Positions 60,389 through 64,000 of a stretch of DNA of 64,000 nucleotides are shown here, piece by piece. Location: the NCBI RefSeq assembly GCF_014190775.1, contig NZ_JACHVP010000001.1:496001-560000 (forward strand), given 5' to 3'. Numbering within the stretch: the stretch's first letter is position 1; each line of letters begins with the position of its first letter. Origin of the DNA: Leifsonia aquatica (lineage in GTDB: Bacteria > Actinomycetota > Actinomycetes > Actinomycetales > Microbacteriaceae). The notes below the pieces were generated by a model. The model was not told the origin of the DNA. It ran no database searches and saw only the letters and a list, made by a program, of their open reading frames with translations. The position numbers and the translations under genes are program-made.

Positions 60389-61585
60389 CTAGACGGTGAT
60401 CCGGGACACTTCGGCGAAGAGCGCGCCGCGCACTTCGCCGAGGAGGTGCTCCCGCGCCCCGCGGAGCACGGGGTGGGCGGGGACGCCGGTGGCGACGATG
60501 GTGGGGCAGCCCCACTTCTCGCGGAGCAGCGCGGTGACGCGCTCGGCGAGCAGGGCGCCGCCTGCGCGGCCGGTCGGGCCGCCGAGCACGATGCGCTCGG
60601 GGTCGAGGAGGGCCAGCACGGGGACGACTCCGACGGCGACGCGCGGGGCGAGCTCGGCGATCAGCGCGTCGAGGGCGGGGGAGTCGGGGGCGGACGAGCC
60701 GGACGCGGGGGAGTCGGATGCGCCCGCATCGCCGCTCGTCCCGAACCCGGTGACGCCGTGGGCGGCCGCGAGGCGCGCGACCGTGGGGCCGCCGACGAGG
60801 TCCTGGAGGTCGTGGGCGCCGGGGTCGAGCTCGGCCGCCTCGCGGGGGATCGGGAGGTAGCCGATCTCGCCCGCGCCGCCCGAGGCCCCACGGTGCACCG
60901 CGCCGCCCTGGTCGACGGCGAGGCCGAGGCCGTCGCCCATCCAGAGCAGCGCGAAGCCTCCGGCGTCGTGACCGGCGCCGTCGGCGCGTTCGGCGATGGC
61001 GGCGAGGTTGGCGTCGTTGTCGATGTGCACGTCGTAGCCGAGGGCGTCCTGGAGGCGGCGGAGGATGCCCTGCTTGGGCCACTCCGGCAGCGTCTCGATG
61101 TAGGTCAGCTCGTCGGTGCGCGGGTCGAGCGCGCCCTGTACGCCGATGCAGACGGCGCGGACGCGCTCGGCGTCGACGTCGGCCGCCTCGCAGGCGGCAG
61201 CGACGGCGAGGCGCACGTCGTCCTCCGGCGTGCGCGCGGCGAGCGGGGTCAGGGCGATGGGGTGCTCGCCGCCGGCGGCGTCGACCACGGTCGAGCGGAG
61301 CGCCGTCGCATCGATGTCGATCGCGACGCCGAGCATCCGGTCCGTGCGCACGGCGTAGCTCGCCGCGTTCGGTCCGCGGCCTCCCGAGACCTCGCCGACG
61401 ACGTGGATGAGGCCGGCGGTCTCGAGGCGAGACACCATCTGCGCCGCGGTCGGCTTCGACAGGCCCGAGAGCTCGCCGATCCGGCTGCGGGTGAGGACGC
61501 CGTGCTCGAGCAGCAGCGAGAGCGCCGTGCGGTCGTTCGTCTCGCGCAGCCATGCTGGCGTGCCGCGAACCGGTCTGTCGGCCAT
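60389..61585 (-). CDS. ROK-family transcription regulator of the GH4 sugar operon
   Basis: 398 residues from the ATG at 61585, 6 bases after GGAGGG. N-terminal MarR-like winged helix (LSLLLEHGVLTRSRIGELSGLSKPTAAQMVSRLETAGLI) and a ROK sugar-binding domain (GVAIDIDATALRSTVVDA, GVQGALDP, ENDANLAAIAER-like IDNDANLAAIAER, GGAGEIGYLPI). The zinc motif CxCGxxGC and the GH motif of ROK kinases are missing, and a low-complexity Ser/Asp/Pro insert (about 305-325) takes that region, so it is a regulator and not an active kinase. A 21-bp dyad 39 bp upstream fits autorepression, probably of the whole operon. Confidence 0.9.
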   Translation of the reverse strand: MADRPVRGTPAWLRETNDRTALSLLLEHGVLTRSRIGELSGLSKPTAAQMVSRLETAGLIHVVGEVSGGRGPNAASYAVRTDRMLGVAIDIDATALRSTVVDAAGGEHPIALTPLAARTPEDDVRLAVAAACEAADVDAERVRAVCIGVQGALDPRTDELTYIETLPEWPKQGILRRLQDALGYDVHIDNDANLAAIAERADGAGHDAGGFALLWMGDGLGLAVDQGGAVHRGASGGAGEIGYLPIPREAAELDPGAHDLQDLVGGPTVARLAAAHGVTGFGTSGDAGASDSPASGSSAPDSPALDALIAELAPRVAVGVVPVLALLDPERIVLGGPTGRAGGALLAERVTALLREKWGCPTIVATGVPAHPVLRGAREHLLGEVRGALFAEVSRITV

Positions 61586-61623
61586 CCTCATCCCTCCGTC
61601 GGAACGATCATCTGACGGGAATG

Positions 61624-61644
61624 TATCAGGAAAGTTTCTTAATA
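61624..61644 (-). promoter_or_regulatory. Putative ROK operator upstream of the rok gene
   Basis: A 21-bp dyad centred on G61634 (TATCAGGAAA-G-TTTCTTAATA) with 8 of 10 positions symmetrical. GAAA-N-TTTC cores of this kind are common ROK-regulator sites in actinobacteria. It is in an AT-rich patch that probably holds the promoter. Confidence 0.6.
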
Positions 61645-61675
61645 GTAAAGCGTGTGTTTCGTCGCGACCCTCCCG

Positions 61676-61695
61676 CACATTTGGCACAAATCGCG
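61676..61695. repeat. Single arm of the dispersed CACATTCGGCACGAAT repeat
   Basis: CACATTTGGCACAAATCGCG matches the left arm of the 24561 hairpin plus its flank at 18 of 20 positions. No inverted partner is nearby, so this copy cannot form the same hairpin. It lies between the divergent rok and lipoprotein genes. Confidence 0.55.
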
Positions 61696-61764
61696 AGGGG
61701 TCCGGGATGCGGTGAACCGGGAGGCGGGTCCGTCTCGTGCCACTCCTGGAAGGGAAACACCATC

Positions 61765-62304
61765 ATGAGAACGAGAATCGCCGCACTCGCCGCCGCCGCC
61801 GCGGTGGCGCTGATCGCCCTGGCCGGCTGCTCGGCCGGCACGGGAACCTCCACGTCGAGCTCAGGAAGCGGCTCGAGCTCCGCCTCCACGTCCGGTTCGG
61901 CCTCGGCGGCCGCTCTGAAGACGGGCGACACCTCCCTCGGCACCGTCGTCGTCGACGGCAAGGGGCTCACCGTCTACGTGTTCGACAAGGACACGCAGAA
62001 CTCCGGGAAGAGCTCGTGCTCGGGCGCCTGCGCCGCCCAGTGGCCCGCCGTCGAGACCGACTCCGCGAAGCCGGACGTCACCGGCGTCACCGGCACGGTC
62101 GGCACCATCACGGGCGCCGACGGCGGCAAGCAGGTCACCCTCGACGGCTGGCCGCTCTACACGTTCGCGGGCGACTCGTCGGCCGGTGACGTGACCGGGC
62201 AGGGCGTGGGCGGCATCTGGTGGGCCGTCATGCCCGACGGCACGAAGATCGCCGCCGCCGCGACCTCCACCTCGGGAGGGGCGAGCTCCGGCTACTCGAA
62301 ATAA
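61765..62304 (+). CDS. Secreted-repeat lipoprotein (COG4315 type)
   Basis: 179 residues. Signal peptide and lipobox LAGC (Cys22), a Ser/Gly linker (about 25-50), then two secreted-repeat units: LGTVVVDGKGLTVYVFDKDT..., with CSGACAAQWPAV, and TGTVGTITGADGGKQVTLDGWPLYTFAGDSSAGDVTGQGVGGIWWAVMPDG. This is the domain of small surface lipoproteins of unknown function, sometimes linked with redox or haem-like partners. ATG at 61765 with GGAAGGGAAA upstream. It ends 13 bp before a convergent gene. Confidence 0.87.
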   Translation: MRTRIAALAAAAAVALIALAGCSAGTGTSTSSSGSGSSSASTSGSASAAALKTGDTSLGTVVVDGKGLTVYVFDKDTQNSGKSSCSGACAAQWPAVETDSAKPDVTGVTGTVGTITGADGGKQVTLDGWPLYTFAGDSSAGDVTGQGVGGIWWAVMPDGTKIAAAATSTSGGASSGYSK

Positions 62305-62317
62305 GGAGCGGCGCGGG

Positions 62318-63313
62318 TCACCCGAACGCGCGGGCGTGGTCGACCAGGCGGTCGAACGCCGCGTCGAGGTCGGGGTCGACCCGCTGCCGGGACGCGTCGG
62401 CGAGGAACCACTCGACGATCTCGCCGGCGCCGCGGGCGAACGGCACCTTCTGCTGGAACGACGGGACGAGCGCGCGCACCTTGCTGTTGTCGAACTGCAT
62501 CGAGTGCGCCTTGTCGCCGAGGAGGCCGGGACCGAGTTCCGGGATGACGGCCGCGATGGACTCGCTGGCGACGTGCACCAGCTCGGCCTCGACGCCCAGC
62601 GCCTCGGCGAGGTCGCAGTAGATGCGGTCCCACGTGGGGGCTTCGTCGCCGGTGATGTGGAAGGTGTCGCCCACGGCCTCCGGGCGGCCCAGCAGGCCGG
62701 TGAAGGCGACGGCGAAATCGGTGTTGTGCGTGATCGTCCACCGGCTGGTGCCGTCGCCGTGCACGACGACGGGGGCGCCGCGGCGCATCCGCTCGAGGTC
62801 GGTCCAGTGGCCGCTGGTCGGGATCATGGTGCGGTCGTAGGTGTGCGACGGGCGCACGATCGTGACCGGGAACGCGCGCTCCCGGTAGGCCTCGACGAGC
62901 AGGTCCTCGCACGCGATCTTGTCCCGCGAGTACTGCCAGAACGGGTTGCGCAGCGGCGTGGACTCCGTCACCGGGGAGCGCGACGGCGGTTTCTGGTAGG
63001 CGGAGGCGGAGCTGATGAAGACGTACTGGCCGACGCGGCCCTCGAACAGGTCGAAGTCGGTGCGGACGTGCTCCGGCGTGAACGCGAGGAACTCGGCGGC
63101 CACGTCGAAGCTGCGCTCACCGAGGACCGCGTGGACGCTCTCCGGGTCGCGGACGTCGGCGTGCAGCACCTCGACACCCTCCGGCAGTGGACGCGTGCCG
63201 CTCGATCCCCGGTTCACCACGGTGACCTCGTGCCCCGCTTCCAGTGCCTCCGCCACGCACGCGGAGCTGATGACCCCCGTGCCGCCGACGAAGAGTGTCC
63301 GTGTCGCTGCCAT
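62318..63313 (-). CDS. NAD-dependent epimerase/dehydratase family protein
   Basis: 331 residues; ATG with CAGGAGA upstream. Extended SDR: a changed cofactor loop FVGGTGVISSACV (GGTGxIS, as in the isoflavone-reductase/CSP41-like group) instead of GxxGxxG, ISSASAYQK (Ser), and YSRDK in place of YxxxK, so Tyr and Lys are both present with the normal spacing. The WTITHNTDFAVAF and FHITGDEAPTWDRIY segments are typical of the NAD-epimerase group near UDP-sugar or chloroplast stem-loop proteins. Substrate unknown. Confidence 0.87.
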   Translation of the reverse strand: MAATRTLFVGGTGVISSACVAEALEAGHEVTVVNRGSSGTRPLPEGVEVLHADVRDPESVHAVLGERSFDVAAEFLAFTPEHVRTDFDLFEGRVGQYVFISSASAYQKPPSRSPVTESTPLRNPFWQYSRDKIACEDLLVEAYRERAFPVTIVRPSHTYDRTMIPTSGHWTDLERMRRGAPVVVHGDGTSRWTITHNTDFAVAFTGLLGRPEAVGDTFHITGDEAPTWDRIYCDLAEALGVEAELVHVASESIAAVIPELGPGLLGDKAHSMQFDNSKVRALVPSFQQKVPFARGAGEIVEWFLADASRQRVDPDLDAAFDRLVDHARAFG

Positions 63314-63429
63314 GCCTGTCTCCTGCTCCCTCGCCGACCGACCGATTCCCCCGAAGCCCTCAGCGTAGCGCGGCCGGGGCGTACACTCCACGGCACCCCC
63401 GTCCCGAACCCGAAGGAGCTCCTCCCGCC

Positions 63430-64000
63430 GTGTCCGCCCTCCGAACCTGGCCCGGGCTCGCGGTCGCGTGCGTCGTGGCCGTCGTGCTCGCGATCGTCGT
63501 CACCGCCATCGTCGGCGCCGTCCTGCGGGCGGTCGCCCGCCGGCGCACCTGGCCCGAACTGCTCATCCGGAACGCGCGCGTGCCGTTCCGGCTGTTCCTG
63601 CTCGTCGTCGTCCTGTGGATCGCCGTCACGATCTCCCTCCCGCCGGAGGTCCCGGGCGGCTGGCAGCAGGGCATCCACCACACGATGCTGATCCTGGCCA
63701 TCGTGACCGGCGTCTGGTTCGCCGCGGCGATGGTGGTCTTCGTGGAGGATCTGGGCCTCGCGCGCTACCGGCTCGACGTGCCGGACAACCGCTACGCGCG
63801 CAAGGTGCGGACGCAGGTCCTCATCCTGCGGCGCCTCACGGTCGTGGCGGCGGTGGTGATCGGCCTCGGCGCGGTGCTGCTCACGTTCCCGGCGCTGCAG
63901 GCGGCCGGGGCGAGCCTCCTCGCGTCCGCGGGCGTCATCGGCATCATCGCCGGTGTCGCCGCGCAGTCCAGCCTGGCGAACCTGTTCGCGGGCATCCAGC
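63430..64000 (+). CDS. MscS-family mechanosensitive channel protein (N-terminal part; runs off window)
   Basis: GTG start with AAGGAG 11 bases upstream; 190 codons are visible and the frame stays open at the right edge. Three or more hydrophobic helices (about residues 8-32, 52-70, 85-105 and 130-150) lead into the pore helix GVAAQSSLANLFAGIQ, the MscS signature. Beta and C-terminal domains lie outside the window. Such channels open on hypo-osmotic shock to release solutes. Confidence 0.88.
   Translation, partial: MSALRTWPGLAVACVVAVVLAIVVTAIVGAVLRAVARRRTWPELLIRNARVPFRLFLLVVVLWIAVTISLPPEVPGGWQQGIHHTMLILAIVTGVWFAAAMVVFVEDLGLARYRLDVPDNRYARKVRTQVLILRRLTVVAAVVIGLGAVLLTFPALQAAGASLLASAGVIGIIAGVAAQSSLANLFAGIQ

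Noticed and set aside
58988-61553. An 856-residue minus-strand frame spanning the SBP and rok genes
   Set aside because: It is an off-frame shadow made of Arg/Pro/Gly-rich sequence. The SBP and ROK proteins in the other frames have complete domains and ribosome sites.

Overview
The window is high-GC DNA (roughly 70 percent) with many GTG starts, 4-bp ATGA/GTGA overlaps between neighbouring genes, GGAGG-type ribosome sites and a LAATG wall-sorting signal. This points to an actinobacterium. Gene content and style suit a soil or plant-associated Microbacteriaceae such as Leifsonia or Microbacterium, but the genus is an inference. I see no rRNA, tRNA, CRISPR array, prophage or transposase. The region reads as a catabolic segment followed by ordinary metabolic and repair genes.

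Layout. 0-1.4 kb: end of a DUF1345 membrane protein, an isochorismatase-like hydrolase and a lipoprotein. 1.5-8.2 kb (minus strand): a homoprotocatechuate (3,4-dihydroxyphenylacetate) meta-cleavage cluster, hpaH-hpaI and hpaG-gntR-hpaE-hpaD. Its hpaG is a fusion of a fumarylacetoacetate-hydrolase fold and an RraA/HMG-aldolase fold. 8.4-13.7 kb (plus): a peptide-type ABC transporter with a fused permease-ATPase. 13.8-15.7 kb: a glycine-rich cell-wall protein and a small membrane protein. 15.7-24.5 kb: an alcohol dehydrogenase / aldo-keto reductase / two esterases / MFS operon, with a YtcJ-like amidohydrolase, an SDR and a second aldo-keto reductase. 24.6-31.9 kb: a LacI-controlled sugar locus (GH2, LacI, three-gene ABC importer, GH43). 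31.9-38.8 kb: alpha/beta hydrolase, methyltransferase-like protein, metallo-beta-lactamase-fold protein, TetR regulator, second YtcJ-like amidohydrolase, MoaF-like protein and IclR regulator. 38.8-45.8 kb: small conserved proteins, a lipase-maturation-factor homologue, an EEP nuclease, a LigD-type polymerase and an ATP-dependent ligase end to end, and an iron-box-controlled SIP protein. 45.8-53.2 kb (minus): a long collinear run of TPM protein, PspA, arginase-like protein, crotonase, flavin disulfide reductase, HExxH mini-protein and SDR. 53.4-61.6 kb: glutamine-amidotransferase-like hydrolase, PCMT, and a ROK-controlled sugar operon (SBP, two permeases, GH4, BadF-type kinase). 61.7-64 kb: a secreted-repeat lipoprotein, an epimerase-like protein and the start of an MscS channel.

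How it works together. The hpa genes encode most of the route from homoprotocatechuate to pyruvate and succinic semialdehyde. No separate hpaF isomerase and no 4-hydroxyphenylacetate hydroxylase is present. A GntR/FCD protein inside the cluster has a matching operator-like site in front of each hpa unit. A different 18-bp motif recurs in front of the peptide transporter, the dehydrogenase operon, the SDR/AKR pair, the hydrolase/methyltransferase pair and the tetR gene. This suggests one TetR regulon spread over 27 kb, probably for uptake and opening of an unidentified ester- or amide-linked compound whose aromatic part could feed the hpa pathway. That link is inference. Three sugar or iron units (LacI, ROK, DtxR-type) each carry a recognisable operator over their promoter.
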